A stretch of 64,000 bases of DNA from an uncultured Clostridia bacterium (GTDB taxonomy: Bacteria; Bacillota; Clostridia; Lachnospirales; CAG-274): assembly GCA_947591605.1 (NCBI GenBank), contig CANQDF010000005.1:34180-98179 (forward strand), read 5' to 3'. Position numbers and translations under genes: made by a program. The notes under the pieces were generated by a model, which saw only the letters and a list, made by a program, of their open reading frames with translations, was not told where the DNA came from and did not search any database. Shown here piece by piece: positions 8,042 through 17,583 of the stretch (within the stretch, counting starts at the first letter, position 1; every line of letters starts with the position of its first letter).

Positions 8042-9331
8042 TTACATCCTTACCCTTACAGAGTTTGCATGCGCCGTAAGACCCTCGGCGTTTGCAAACC
8101 TTATAACGTCCTCGCCAAGCTCCCTGAATGCCTCCTCCGAAAACGAGATAATGCTTGACTTTTTGATATAGTCATCTATTGAAAGAGGGGAGAAAAATCT
8201 CGCCGTACCGCCTGTGGGAAGCACATGGTTAGGCCCTGCCATATAATCCCCCAGAGGCTCCGGAGTATAGTGTCCCAGAAAGACAGCGCCCGCATTTTGT
8301 ATCTTTGGCAGCAGCTCAAACGGCCTTTCGGTGCAAACCTCCATATGCTCGGGCGCCACCGCATTGCTGAGTGCGCATGCCTCGTCAAAATTATTTACAA
8401 GTATAATAGCGCCGTAGTCGGAAAGGGACTTCTCGATAATAGCCCTTCTTTCAAGCTTTGCCGTCTGCCTTTCAAGCTCTGCCTTTACCCTTTCGGCAAG
8501 AGAGGCGCTTACGGTTATAAGTATGGCGGACGCCATTTCGTCATGCTCCGCCTGTGAAAGCATATCGGCAGCCACATACTCGGGGTTTGCGCTCTCGTCG
8601 GCAAGCACAAGTATCTCGCTGGGGCCCGCAACGGAATCTATGTTTACATAGCCGTAAACGCTCCTTTTTGCAAGAGCGACAAAAATATTTCCGGGGCCTA
8701 CTATCTTGTCTGCCTTTGGGATGCTCTCCGTACCGAAGGCAAGAGCGGCCACAGCCTGAGCGCCGCCTGCCTTGTATATTTTGTCTACGCCCGCTATATC
8801 GGCGGCAACTATTGTGGTTGGATTTATTTTTCCGTTTTTGTCGGGCGGAGTGGTCATTATTATCTCGCCGACACCCGCCACCTTTGCGGGCACTATGTTC
8901 ATAAGCACACTTGACGGATAAGCCGCTTTGCCGCCCGGAACATATACGCCTACCCTTTCGAGAGGTCTGATGAGCTGACCGAGCATTTCCCCGTTTCTGG
9001 CAGGTTCAAGCCAGCTGTTTATCTTCTGCTTTTCGTGGAAGCTCGTTATCCTCTCAGCCGACCTTTTTATTACACCTGTAAGCTCCTTGTCGACAAGGCT
9101 GTATGCCTCCTCGATCTCATCCCTTTTGACCAGGATATTTTCGCTTGTTACATCAAATTTATCAAACTTTTTTGTGTACTCAAAAAGCGCTTTGTCGCCG
9201 TTTTCCCTTATATCGGCTATAATTGCGTCGACAGTGCGCTGTACCTCCTTGTTTTCAAGCTGTGAACGGGATAGAATATCCGATACAAGCTTTTTGCCTT
9301 CCTCATCGCCGTATTTTATAATTGATATCAT
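8042..9331 (-). CDS. hisD: Histidinol dehydrogenase
   Basis: A 429-residue, full-length enzyme that oxidises histidinol to histidine in two NAD-dependent steps. It shows VYVPGGKAAYPSSVLMN, the signature AVAALAFGTESIPKADKIVG, SVAGPSEILVLAD, and zinc/base residues in QAEHDEMASAIL and PEHMEV, ending GPNHVLPTGGTARF. The start at 9331 is preceded by CGGAGG. A 125-base gap separates it from hisG upstream and holds only a small hairpin, GGACGG/CCGTCC. Confidence 0.97.
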   Translation of the reverse strand: MISIIKYGDEEGKKLVSDILSRSQLENKEVQRTVDAIIADIRENGDKALFEYTKKFDKFDVTSENILVKRDEIEEAYSLVDKELTGVIKRSAERITSFHEKQKINSWLEPARNGEMLGQLIRPLERVGVYVPGGKAAYPSSVLMNIVPAKVAGVGEIIMTTPPDKNGKINPTTIVAADIAGVDKIYKAGGAQAVAALAFGTESIPKADKIVGPGNIFVALAKRSVYGYVNIDSVAGPSEILVLADESANPEYVAADMLSQAEHDEMASAILITVSASLAERVKAELERQTAKLERRAIIEKSLSDYGAIILVNNFDEACALSNAVAPEHMEVCTERPFELLPKIQNAGAVFLGHYTPEPLGDYMAGPNHVLPTGGTARFFSPLSIDDYIKKSSIISFSEEAFRELGEDVIRFANAEGLTAHANSVRVRM

Positions 9332-9456
9332 TCTGTTTCCTCCGATCCGACAAGCTGCAAAGCATAAATAAATCATGCCGCAGCGCCGTTATTTAACAGG
9401 ACGGGAAAACCGTCCCCATATGGCTTAAGCAGCCTTGAGCCGAAAGCTTATAAAAT

Positions 9457-10095
9457 TTACTCTGCCGCAAGCTCCCTCAGACCGCTTATGAGCTTTGCTA
9501 TCCTTTTGTGCTCCAGCTTCATGCTCACCCTGTTTACCACAAGCCTTGCGGAAACCGGGCATATATCCTCCAAAACCTCAAGGCCGTTAGCCTTTAAGGT
9601 GGAGCCCGTTTCCACTATATCGACTATGACATCGGAAAGGCCCACAATGGGCGCAAGCTCCACGGAGCCGTTAAGCTTTATTATCTCTATGGTCTGATGT
9701 TTTTTGTGATAAAAATATTCCTTTGCTATATTGGGATACTTTGTTGCCACCCTGAGATCGTTATTTTTGCCCAAAAGCGCCCGTGCAGAGGCATAGCCCG
9801 CAACCGCAAAACGGCATTTGCCAAAACCGAGGTCAAGCACCTCATATAAGTTTCTGTTCTCCTGCAAAAGCGTATCCTTACCGACAATGCCTATATCGGC
9901 TGCGCCGTATTCCACATATGTAGGCACATCCGTTGCCTTTGCAAGGAAAAACTTAAAGCCCAGCTCTTCGTTTGCAAATATAAGCTTTCGTGAGTCCTTC
10001 TTCATTTCATCACAGGTTATGCCAAGCTGCTCCAGCATATCCATAGTCTGTTCCGCAAGCCTGCCCTTTGCAAGGGCAAAAGTAATATACTCCAT
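9457..10095 (-). CDS. hisG: ATP phosphoribosyltransferase, short form
   Basis: A 212-residue short-form HisG, without the C-terminal ACT-like regulatory domain, so it needs HisZ for activity and feedback by histidine. Motifs are [20 protein letters not shown] at the N-terminus, [15 protein letters not shown] and the PRPP-binding [20 protein letters not shown]. The start shares a base with the hisZ stop (10095), which fits the obligatory pairing of the two subunits. Confidence 0.97.
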   Translation of the reverse strand: MEYITFALAKGRLAEQTMDMLEQLGITCDEMKKDSRKLIFANEELGFKFFLAKATDVPTYVEYGAADIGIVGKDTLLQENRNLYEVLDLGFGKCRFAVAGYASARALLGKNNDLRVATKYPNIAKEYFYHKKHQTIEIIKLNGSVELAPIVGLSDVIVDIVETGSTLKANGLEVLEDICPVSARLVVNRVSMKLEHKRIAKLISGLRELAAE

Positions 10096-11297
10096 TATTC
10101 GTCCTCCCCGACAGCCATATTATGGCTGTTTTCGCCGTCAAAATATATAAGCCTTGGAATACCGTTTTTCACGGCATACGCCATATTTTTGTCAAGATCT
10201 CCGCCAAGCAGGCTCAGCTCGGCAACGGCGCCGTTCTTCCTCAGCTCGTCCGCCTTTTTTATTGCCGCCGCCCTGCCCTCCTCGTTGCAGGCTATGAGAA
10301 AATCTGCGTGACCCGGTTCCTTTGCGGTAAGCACCGACATTATATCGTTTATCTTTACCGCCAGACCCACTGCGGGGCAGGCTTCACCGTAGCTGCCGAC
10401 AAGCTTGTCGTAGCGTCCGCCGTCTATCACGGAGAAGCCCGTACCCCTTGCATACGCCCTGAATACAATACCCGTATAATAGTCAAAATGCCCCGTAACA
10501 CTCAGGTCAAAGGAAATATATTTGCTGTATCCGCATACATCAAGCAGGGAGTAAAGCTTACCCATATATTCAAGCGCATTTAACGATCTTGCGTTGTTTA
10601 CAAGCGATTTTGCCTCTTCAAGCACCTCTGCTCCGCCTATAAGCAGCGGAAGATCGTCAAAGAGCGTTTTCAGCTTTGGGCTTATATCGGTATTGGCTGT
10701 TATTTTGCTTACCTCCACATAATTTTTTTCTATTATGCAGTCGATAACGGCTTCGCTTGTTTTTGCGTCAAGCCTCGATTCCTCAAGGACGCCCTTTAAA
10801 AATTCAACATTTGCTATATCTACCCTGAAATCCTCAATGCCTACCGCCAAAAGAGAATTTACGGCGATAATAACGGTTTCTGCATCTGCCTCCAAGGAAT
10901 TTACGCCTATAAGCTCCGCACCTGCCTGTGTAAACTCCCTCAGCTTGCCCTGATAGCTCTCGTTGTATCTGAAGGCGTTGCCCACATAGGCAAACCTCAA
11001 CGGCAGATCCTCCGTGCCGTAGGCAGTTGCGGCAACACGTGCAATTGCAGGCGTAACATCGGGGCGCAAAGCAAGTATGGAGCCGTCCCTGTCCAAAAAT
11101 TTGTACATTCTGCTGCCCGATACGCCCCCTGCGCCCTCAAACACCTCTATGTACTCAAACGTGGGGGTTATTACAAATTTATAATTGCAGCTTTCAAAAA
11201 CTGCTTTGATTTTATTTTCAATTTCGGTTTTAAGTGCGCATTGTGCGGGCAGATAGTCCTTTACGCCTGCCGTAGTATGCAGTTTATTATTTATCAT
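10095..11297 (-). CDS. hisZ: ATP phosphoribosyltransferase regulatory subunit
   Basis: A 400-residue protein resembling the catalytic core of histidyl-tRNA synthetase, used here as the regulatory partner of short HisG. Class II synthetase-like patterns are [32 protein letters not shown] and [11 protein letters not shown]. It lacks the anticodon-binding domain of a true HisRS. The ATG at 11297 has AAGGAG eight bases upstream. It is the first gene of the operon, about 50 bases downstream of the promoter start. Confidence 0.95.
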   Translation of the reverse strand: MINNKLHTTAGVKDYLPAQCALKTEIENKIKAVFESCNYKFVITPTFEYIEVFEGAGGVSGSRMYKFLDRDGSILALRPDVTPAIARVAATAYGTEDLPLRFAYVGNAFRYNESYQGKLREFTQAGAELIGVNSLEADAETVIIAVNSLLAVGIEDFRVDIANVEFLKGVLEESRLDAKTSEAVIDCIIEKNYVEVSKITANTDISPKLKTLFDDLPLLIGGAEVLEEAKSLVNNARSLNALEYMGKLYSLLDVCGYSKYISFDLSVTGHFDYYTGIVFRAYARGTGFSVIDGGRYDKLVGSYGEACPAVGLAVKINDIMSVLTAKEPGHADFLIACNEEGRAAAIKKADELRKNGAVAELSLLGGDLDKNMAYAVKNGIPRLIYFDGENSHNMAVGEDE

Positions 11298-11335
11298 AGG
11301 TATACTCCTTATATAGTCTTGCTTTACTGTGATAA

Positions 11336-11349
11336 AGTGATAAATCACT
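11336..11349 (-). promoter_or_regulatory. Palindrome at the his transcription start
   Basis: AGTGATAAATCACT is a perfect 6+6 palindrome covering the predicted +1 of the his promoter. The position suits a repressor operator; the protein is unknown. Confidence 0.45.
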
Positions 11350-11354
11350 AAATC

Positions 11355-11382
11355 ATTATACCATATCCTCTTTTTTTGTCAA
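11355..11382 (-). promoter_or_regulatory. Promoter of the histidine operon
   Basis: On the minus strand TTGACA (11382-11377), 16 bp, then TATAAT (11360-11355). The leader to hisZ is only about 50 nt, with no T-box or attenuator, so control is more likely by a protein repressor or by feedback on HisZ. Confidence 0.9.
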
Positions 11383-11566
11383 TAGCAATTTGTCCGTAAG
11401 CCTTATCAAAGCCGATATAAAGCTGTCATCCCGCTCCGCACTCCGCTTTTTTGTAAAATGTGATATTAATATGATACATCAAAGCGGCAAATACAAATAT
11501 ACGGCAGTCGGACAGAACTTTTCCGTGTATCCATTATACCATATTTTGTGATAATGTCCACAGCTT

Positions 11567-14500
11567 TTACAAATTTTCAAAGCCTGCATAAAGATCCAGT
11601 ATACCGTAGCCCCAGATATTGTTGGGCAGTATTTCGTTTGCGGGAGCCTGCGCCCCCAATATAAGATAAGCGGTCACCATTACCGTGTTTGCCGTGTATA
11701 CGCCCTGCCGCAGCACAAGCCACTCCAGCATAAGCGCAGCCGCACCCGCCGCCACGGCGCAGGCATAGCTTGTGCCGCTTCTGCCTCCGAGGTTTACCGC
11801 AGGGGCGCAAAAATCCGGTCTTAACACATAAAACCTTGTAGGCCCTCTGCCCGTAGGCGCAAAGGTGCTGTTATCGGTTGAATTGTAGCCGCCCACCGTC
11901 ATTACGGAATAGGCGGTACCGGGAGTGGTTACCGTCACCATCGGGTTTGAGGTAATAAAAAATGTATTTCTGCCTATAAATGCGCTTATGGGCAGCCACA
12001 TATGCACCGCACCCGTTGTCATATTGTTGTTGTATATCCTGATAAGCCATATACCGAAGGCAGGTCTTTCCACCCTTATATTGGTATGCTGGTCGCTTGC
12101 GGAATCCTCCGATATATAATAGCTTACCCTTACCCTGCCTCCGCCCTTGGAGAGGGTAAACGTATTTTCATAATTGATTATAGGCTGCAGCCTAAGCACG
12201 CTTTCTCCCAGGGGTGAAATTATTTCAACGGCTATAAGGTCTACAATGGAATTCCATATATCCACGTTAAAGCCTGCCTCGTTTTCACCGACGGTTATCT
12301 CTATATCCCTGTATACCTCGCCCTGAGAAAAATCAAATGAGGTATGATGTCTTGCTATGCCCTCGTTGCCCGAGGGTACGCAGAGGCATACCCCGTACTG
12401 CCTTGCTATGTTTGAAAAATGCTCCTCCAGTATGGACTGGCTGCTGTGGCCTCCCTGGTTTGTGCCCGTACCTATACATATGACAACAGGTCTGTCCAGC
12501 TCGTTTGCCTTTTTGTAGGCATAGCTTACGCCCAGCATAAGATCAATTGAGGAGTATGCGGGCACATCCTCCCCTACAAACATCTCCTCCTTTAAATACT
12601 GTTTTGCCTGCTTCAGTTTTACTATTATAAGCTCCGCATCCGGTGCCGCACCGTTTCTGCCTGCGGCTATCTCCGCAAGATATGTACCGTGCCCTATCTC
12701 ATCTCTCGTATCCAGCTCAGCCTCACCCGAGAGCGCCCTGTTTATATAGTCATTATCATACTCCGTACCGAAGCACAGCTCATCGGTGCCGTCCCCGGAG
12801 GTCTGATCCCATATATACAATATCTTGCTTGTTCCGTCCTCATAAATAAAATTTTCGCTGCGGTAGTCAATGCCCGTGTCTATAACAGCCACAAGCATAC
12901 CGCTGCCCCTAAGCCCGAGATAAGGCTGATTGCGCACCGTTGTTATGCCGCTTTTGTCAAATGCCGCCTCATACTGCATTAGCCCCATAACAAACGGAGG
13001 CTTAACGCCTATAGTGTTAATAAACTCCATTCTGTTAAGCATATAGTACTCCGACTTGATGTACAATATATCAAAATCATCGTCAAGGGGACAGGTAATT
13101 ATGTTGTCATTATTTATATCGTCATATATCAGCGCCCCTCTGCGTTTTACAAAATCCATATATTCTCCCGAATATGCCGCCTCCTCAACAGACGTCCTTC
13201 CTTCCGCCTGCTGTATGGACACGCTCGGTATACTTTGCTCCATAAGCCTGAGAGTGTTTTCAAAGCAAAGAGTGCCGTAGCCAAGCGCCCTGTTGGGATA
13301 CACGGCATCTATATTTCTTGAGGCACCCTTTAATAAAAATGCCTTAAGCCTTTCACCGTACATAAAAAGATCCCTGCCCTGTACAACGCCCCATTGCAGC
13401 ATAAGCGCAGCCGCACCCGTAACATGCGGCGCCGCATAGCTGGTACCCGTAAAAAGATCCGTCCCGCCGTTCAAAGCAGATGACGGCACATTATAGGCGG
13501 GCGCCGCTATATCCGGCTTGATATAGCCCGTATTTCTTGTATATCCCCTGCCGGAAAAATCCAGCACGGTGTCCGTATTTTGATTGTATCCGCCTACAGC
13601 TATAGCCTTGTATGCGCTTGCAGGCAGCGTTATGGTTGTATATGCTGCGGAATCCAGAAAAAAAGTATCGCTGCCCACAGCCTCGGTGACAGGAAGCCAT
13701 ATATCAAAATTTCCGTTTACAATGCTGATAGGTTCAAACTCCAGAGTCCATATGCCGCTTTGTATATCCGCACTGTTTTCAAAATTTATGTATACCTCTG
13801 TATCAATATTGTAGGGTGACGGCAGAGAAAAAAGGATATTTACTATGGTATCAGCAAAATTAATGCGTGAGGTGGAGGTTATCATTCCGCTTTTCTGTCC
13901 GTTGGGAGCGGTAAGGGTTATGCCTATATTATCCGAAAACGACTTCCAGAGGCTCATATACATATTTCTTATATTTCCGCCGACGTTAAAGCGTATGGTT
14001 TCTCCGCTCTCAAAGCTGCCCGAATAATGATGTCCCGCTGCGCCCTCGTTGCCCGCAGCTATACATACAGAGCATACCGTATTGTCTGCCACCTCGTTTA
14101 TATACAGCTCCACAAGCGAGCTGCCGTCATGGGGGCCGTCATTTGTGCCGTAGGATATATTTATTGCAGCGGGCATATTAAGCGACAGCGCCGTATCCCT
14201 TATGTACTTTAGCCCTCGCATAATATCGGTAGAGCGTGCATAGCCGTCCCTTAACCCAAGCTTGACTATAACAAGCTCCGCTCCGGGCGCAATACCCGTC
14301 TGACCGCTGCCTCCTCCGCCGCCTGCACATATGCCTGCCACTGCCGTACCGTGTCCCTCGGTATCGGCAAAGCTTATAAAGCTCTCTTGTTTTATTGCAC
14401 TGTTTATCTCCTCTCTTGTGTATCTCCTCCCCCTTGCTCCGTTCTCCGTTACACTCAGGTCAAGTATGCCAAGTATACGAGTGCTGCCGTTTTCGTCTAT

Positions 14501-14842
14501 AAAATCCCTGTTGTATATATCTATACCAGAATCTATTATGCCTATAATAACTCCTCTGCCGTCAAGACCCCTGCCCTCCAGAACAGCATCGTACAGGCAG
14601 GCGCTCTGCTGGGACGAAAAGCGCATAAAATAAAGCCTTTTGGGTATCTCCAGATATTCGGTTGAGGGCAGGAGGTAAAGCGCCTCTATTTGCTCCGTGG
14701 GTATGGTAACAATTGCAAAGTTTTCCGACAGTATTTCCGTATTGCCGCCTATTGACGATACCTCTGCGGCAAGGTCACCCGAATATTTTACTATTATCTC
14801 CGTTATCTCCTCGTCCGCTCTGTTGTAAAAATAATCAACCAT
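11567..14842 (-). CDS. Tandem two-domain subtilisin-like serine protease (Csp-like)
   Basis: A protein of about 1091 residues made of two complete S8 peptidase domains. Domain 1 has Asp in IIDSGIDIY (about 104), His in EGHGTAVAG (about 164) and Ser in FTGTSYAAPH (about 468). Domain 2 has Asp in AVIDTGIDYR (about 656), His in EIGHGTYLA (about 719) and Ser in SGTSYACAV (about 1026). Both triads look intact. There is no signal peptide. Architecture and lack of secretion signal resemble the clostridial Csp proteases that process the spore cortex lytic enzyme during germination, some of which are fused in pairs. The ATG at 14842 has AAGGGGG ahead. A role in germination is inference; no sleC or other csp gene is in the window. 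Confidence 0.85.
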   Translation of the reverse strand: MVDYFYNRADEEITEIIVKYSGDLAAEVSSIGGNTEILSENFAIVTIPTEQIEALYLLPSTEYLEIPKRLYFMRFSSQQSACLYDAVLEGRGLDGRGVIIGIIDSGIDIYNRDFIDENGSTRILGILDLSVTENGARGRRYTREEINSAIKQESFISFADTEGHGTAVAGICAGGGGGSGQTGIAPGAELVIVKLGLRDGYARSTDIMRGLKYIRDTALSLNMPAAINISYGTNDGPHDGSSLVELYINEVADNTVCSVCIAAGNEGAAGHHYSGSFESGETIRFNVGGNIRNMYMSLWKSFSDNIGITLTAPNGQKSGMITSTSRINFADTIVNILFSLPSPYNIDTEVYINFENSADIQSGIWTLEFEPISIVNGNFDIWLPVTEAVGSDTFFLDSAAYTTITLPASAYKAIAVGGYNQNTDTVLDFSGRGYTRNTGYIKPDIAAPAYNVPSSALNGGTDLFTGTSYAAPHVTGAAALMLQWGVVQGRDLFMYGERLKAFLLKGASRNIDAVYPNRALGYGTLCFENTLRLMEQSIPSVSIQQAEGRTSVEEAAYSGEYMDFVKRRGALIYDDINNDNIITCPLDDDFDILYIKSEYYMLNRMEFINTIGVKPPFVMGLMQYEAAFDKSGITTVRNQPYLGLRGSGMLVAVIDTGIDYRSENFIYEDGTSKILYIWDQTSGDGTDELCFGTEYDNDYINRALSGEAELDTRDEIGHGTYLAEIAAGRNGAAPDAELIIVKLKQAKQYLKEEMFVGEDVPAYSSIDLMLGVSYAYKKANELDRPVVICIGTGTNQGGHSSQSILEEHFSNIARQYGVCLCVPSGNEGIARHHTSFDFSQGEVYRDIEITVGENEAGFNVDIWNSIVDLIAVEIISPLGESVLRLQPIINYENTFTLSKGGGRVRVSYYISEDSASDQHTNIRVERPAFGIWLIRIYNNNMTTGAVHMWLPISAFIGRNTFFITSNPMVTVTTPGTAYSVMTVGGYNSTDNSTFAPTGRGPTRFYVLRPDFCAPAVNLGGRSGTSYACAVAAGAAALMLEWLVLRQGVYTANTVMVTAYLILGAQAPANEILPNNIWGYGILDLYAGFENL

Positions 14843-14934
14843 TTTAATTCCCCCTTTATACAAACTATATGCGTAAAGATGAGTATTATTTTTATAAATT
14901 TACGGCATCGGGACAAAATAAGAAACCGATACAT

Positions 14935-14967
14935 ACAAAAAAGCGGCGCATATTTTACTGCGCCGCT
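14935..14967 (-). terminator. Hairpin terminator between the EF-G paralogue and the subtilase
   Basis: AGCGGCGC and GCGCCGCT form a perfect 8-bp GC-rich stem (14942-14967), followed on the minus strand by six to seven T. Confidence 0.85.
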
Positions 14968-15032
14968 CGAACCGTCAAAAAACCTAAAAACAGATAAAAA
15001 AACCGAATTAAATGCCGACCGATATTTAATTC

Positions 15033-15061
15033 AAAAGGGGATGTTGTTCTGCAACACCCCC
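15033..15061 (-). terminator. Terminator directly after the EF-G paralogue
   Basis: On the minus strand GGGGTGTTG (15060-15052) pairs with CAACATCCCC (15046-15037) and is followed by TTTT. It lies 16 bases after the stop; together with the hairpin at 14942 it separates this gene from the subtilase. Confidence 0.85.
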
Positions 15062-15076
15062 TGCTTAAAAGCTTTA

Positions 15077-17170
15077 TTATTTTACATCGGCTGCAAGTTC
15101 AGCCTTTCTCTTTTCAATTACCTTTGCCTGGACATCGCCCGGAGCCTCCTCATAACGTGCAAACTCCATTGTGTACGAGCCTCTGCCTTGAGTCATGGAA
15201 CGGAGATCGGTAGCGTATCTGGATATTTCTGCCATAGGAGCCTCTGCCTGTATTATCTGTTTGCTGCCCACCTTTTCCATACCGAGTATACGGCCTCTGC
15301 GCTTATTCATATCGCCCATAATATCACCTGTATAGGCATCGGGTACCGTGATAGCTATTGAAGCGATAGGCTCAAGCAGCTTAGGCTTAGCTTGAGTAAA
15401 GGCATCCTTAAATGCCATTTGTGTAGCCATCTTAAATGCCATCTCGGAGGAATCAACAGGGTGATATGAACCGTCAAGCAGTGTTGCCTTTATACCCACA
15501 ACAGGATAGCCTGCAAGAGGACCTGCCTTAACGGATTCCTGAAGACCCTTTTCAACAGCGGGGAAGTACTGCTTTGGTACGGCACCGCCAAAGATTTTCT
15601 CCTCAAATACATATGGCTCTGCAGGGTCGTCATAGTTAGGCTCAAACGACATAAGCACATCTCCGTACTGACCGTGACCGCCTGACTGCTTTTTGTATTT
15701 GCCTCTTACCTCTACCTTGGCGCCGATCTTCTCCCTGTAAGGTATGATAGGGTCGGAGAGTTCCACCTCAATTTTATACTTGCTCTTGAGCTTATTGACA
15801 AATACGTCTATCTGGGTATCACCCGTACCGCTGATTATAGACTGCTTTGTTTCCTTATTTACCTCAAAGCGCATAGTCTTGTCTTCCTCAAGTATTTTTG
15901 CAATAGCACCTGCCAGCTTGTCCTCATCGCCCTTTGTCTTTGGCTTGATAGCCATGCTCATGAGCGCCGCAGGATATTCTATAGGAGGCATCTGAACAGG
16001 TCTGTCTGCGCTTGCAAGCGTATCGCATGTGCTGGTATTCTGCAGCTTTGCAATAGCGCCTATATCGCCTGCCCTGAGCTCGTCAACATCTATCTGCTCC
16101 TTACCTCTCAGGATGTAAAGGTGACCGATCTTTTCGGCAATGTTTTTATTTACGTTTTTGACCATGCTGTCCTTTTTAAGCACGCCCGAGCAAACCTTGA
16201 ATATGCTTAAGCGTCCTACATATGGGTCTGCAATAGTCTTGAAAACAAATGCAGAAACAGGCTCCGAATCGTCGCAGTTTATCTCGACACTGTCGTCTGT
16301 TTTTGGATTTATGGCGTCAATAACGGGTTTTACCTTTGCCGTAGGAGGCAAAAACTTATTTATGGAGTTCATAAGCACCCTTATGCCTATTGTATAATTT
16401 GCGGCACCGCAGAGCACGGGGGTAACCGTACCGTCAACAATACCTATGTTAAGGCCCTTGTGTATCTCGTCAACCTCAAAAGGCTCCTCATTGAAAAACT
16501 TTTCCATAAGGTCGTCATCCGTTTCGGCAACAGCCTCCTCAACCATATTCCTCATGGTTTCGACAGCGTCCGTATAGCCGTCCGGCATATCGCATGGCTC
16601 TACCATACCGTTGTCGTAGCGCCTTGCCTGCCTGCGGATAACATTAATAAAGCCTACATACTTGCCGTTTTCATAAAAAGGTACCTGCAAAGGAGCAATA
16701 CTCTTGCCGAAAACCTGCTTAAGCGATTCCACAACATCGTCAAAGTTGGCGTTTTCGTCATCCATGCCGTTTACAAATATCATTTTGGGTACGCCCATTT
16801 CCTCGGCCATTTCCCAAGCCTTTTCGGTACCTACCTCAATGCCCGATTTTGCATTTACAACAATAAGTGCAAGGTCGGCAACGCTGAGCGCCTGCTTTAC
16901 CTCACCCACAAAATCAAAATAACCGGGAGTATCAATAAAATTGATCTTTTCGTCAAGCCATTCAACAGGTATAACGGAAGAGTTTATGGAAACCTTGCGT
17001 TTTATTTCCTCCGGGTCGTAATCACTTACGGTATTACCCTCTTCAACACGGCCAAAACGCTTTGTTACGCCGCTTACATGCAGGCAAGCCTCGGTAATTG
17101 TCGTTTTGCCGCATCCGCTGTGACCAAGTACGGCGACATTTCTAATTTCGTTTCCGGTATAGCTTTTCAT
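15077..17170 (-). CDS. Elongation factor G-like translational GTPase (EF-G paralogue)
   Basis: A 697-residue five-domain EF-G homologue. Domain order is GTP-binding (about 1-280), the beta-barrel II (about 300-390), III-V with SGGHGQYGDVLMSFEP and RRGRILGMEK near the C-terminus. The P-loop is GHSGCGKTT (16-24) and G3 is DTPGYFDF. The G4 motif reads NGMD instead of NKMD, and the switch I region has KRKVSINSS rather than the RGITI of canonical EF-G, which places it in the divergent EF-G group found beside a true fusA in many Bacillota. Its cellular role is unclear. No str operon neighbours are present. GGGGTGA precedes the ATG. Confidence 0.88.
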   Translation of the reverse strand: MKSYTGNEIRNVAVLGHSGCGKTTITEACLHVSGVTKRFGRVEEGNTVSDYDPEEIKRKVSINSSVIPVEWLDEKINFIDTPGYFDFVGEVKQALSVADLALIVVNAKSGIEVGTEKAWEMAEEMGVPKMIFVNGMDDENANFDDVVESLKQVFGKSIAPLQVPFYENGKYVGFINVIRRQARRYDNGMVEPCDMPDGYTDAVETMRNMVEEAVAETDDDLMEKFFNEEPFEVDEIHKGLNIGIVDGTVTPVLCGAANYTIGIRVLMNSINKFLPPTAKVKPVIDAINPKTDDSVEINCDDSEPVSAFVFKTIADPYVGRLSIFKVCSGVLKKDSMVKNVNKNIAEKIGHLYILRGKEQIDVDELRAGDIGAIAKLQNTSTCDTLASADRPVQMPPIEYPAALMSMAIKPKTKGDEDKLAGAIAKILEEDKTMRFEVNKETKQSIISGTGDTQIDVFVNKLKSKYKIEVELSDPIIPYREKIGAKVEVRGKYKKQSGGHGQYGDVLMSFEPNYDDPAEPYVFEEKIFGGAVPKQYFPAVEKGLQESVKAGPLAGYPVVGIKATLLDGSYHPVDSSEMAFKMATQMAFKDAFTQAKPKLLEPIASIAITVPDAYTGDIMGDMNKRRGRILGMEKVGSKQIIQAEAPMAEISRYATDLRSMTQGRGSYTMEFARYEEAPGDVQAKVIEKRKAELAADVK

Positions 17171-17409
17171 TTAAAAAATCACCCCATCGTATAATTTGGG
17201 AGGCCGTCATATTATGTGCAGTATTAAGTCAATTTTATCTAAAATTTGCACAATCGACCTCTACCCTATGTATTAAAATATTCAACATTGATTACAAATA
17301 TCCTTTTTAAAATGGATATTTTTTGACGTTTTGTATAAACTATACAATTTTGTAATATTTTTTTGTGTATATTTTTTTAAAAGTCTGTTTTATGCTTATG
17401 TATATTTCG
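17171..17409. other. AT-rich divergent intergenic region, no gene seen
   Basis: About 240 bases between the EF-G paralogue and the tyrA promoter. It is strongly AT-rich, with T-runs and the hairpin AAATATCC/GGATATTT near 17297-17319. I see no well-spaced promoter for the EF-G gene and no coding potential. Confidence 0.6.
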
Positions 17410-17438
17410 TTGACCTGCGACCTGTAAAATGGTAAAAT
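17410..17438 (+). promoter_or_regulatory. Promoter of tyrA-aroA
   Basis: TTGACC (17410-17415), 17 bp, TAAAAT (17433-17438). The leader to tyrA is about 140 nt, with GC-rich small hairpins (CGGCAATGCCG near 17487) but no T-box motif. It stays open in the tyrA frame, but the ATG upstream lacks an RBS. Confidence 0.75.
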
Positions 17439-17583
17439 ATATTTTGTGGGTTGCCTTATGATACGCATTGTGCAGACGGTATTGCACGGCAATGCCGCCT
17501 CTTGCGTGAGGAGAGGCAATTACCTGTCGGTCAAAATTTTTTTAACCGATTGCAGCAAACAGTCAGGGAGGGAAGGTTCTGCC

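Noticed and set aside
11298..11566. Possible T-box riboswitch ahead of the his operon
   Set aside because: The promoter is only about 50 nt from hisZ, and no T-box sequence or terminator/antiterminator pair is present.
16460..17194. 244-codon plus-strand ORF opposite the EF-G paralogue
   Set aside because: A codon-structure shadow of a clear EF-G gene, with no start signal.
17446..17583. 46-residue N-terminal extension of TyrA
   Set aside because: It is in frame and open but lacks an RBS, starts at the transcript start, and would push the Rossmann motif away from the N-terminus.
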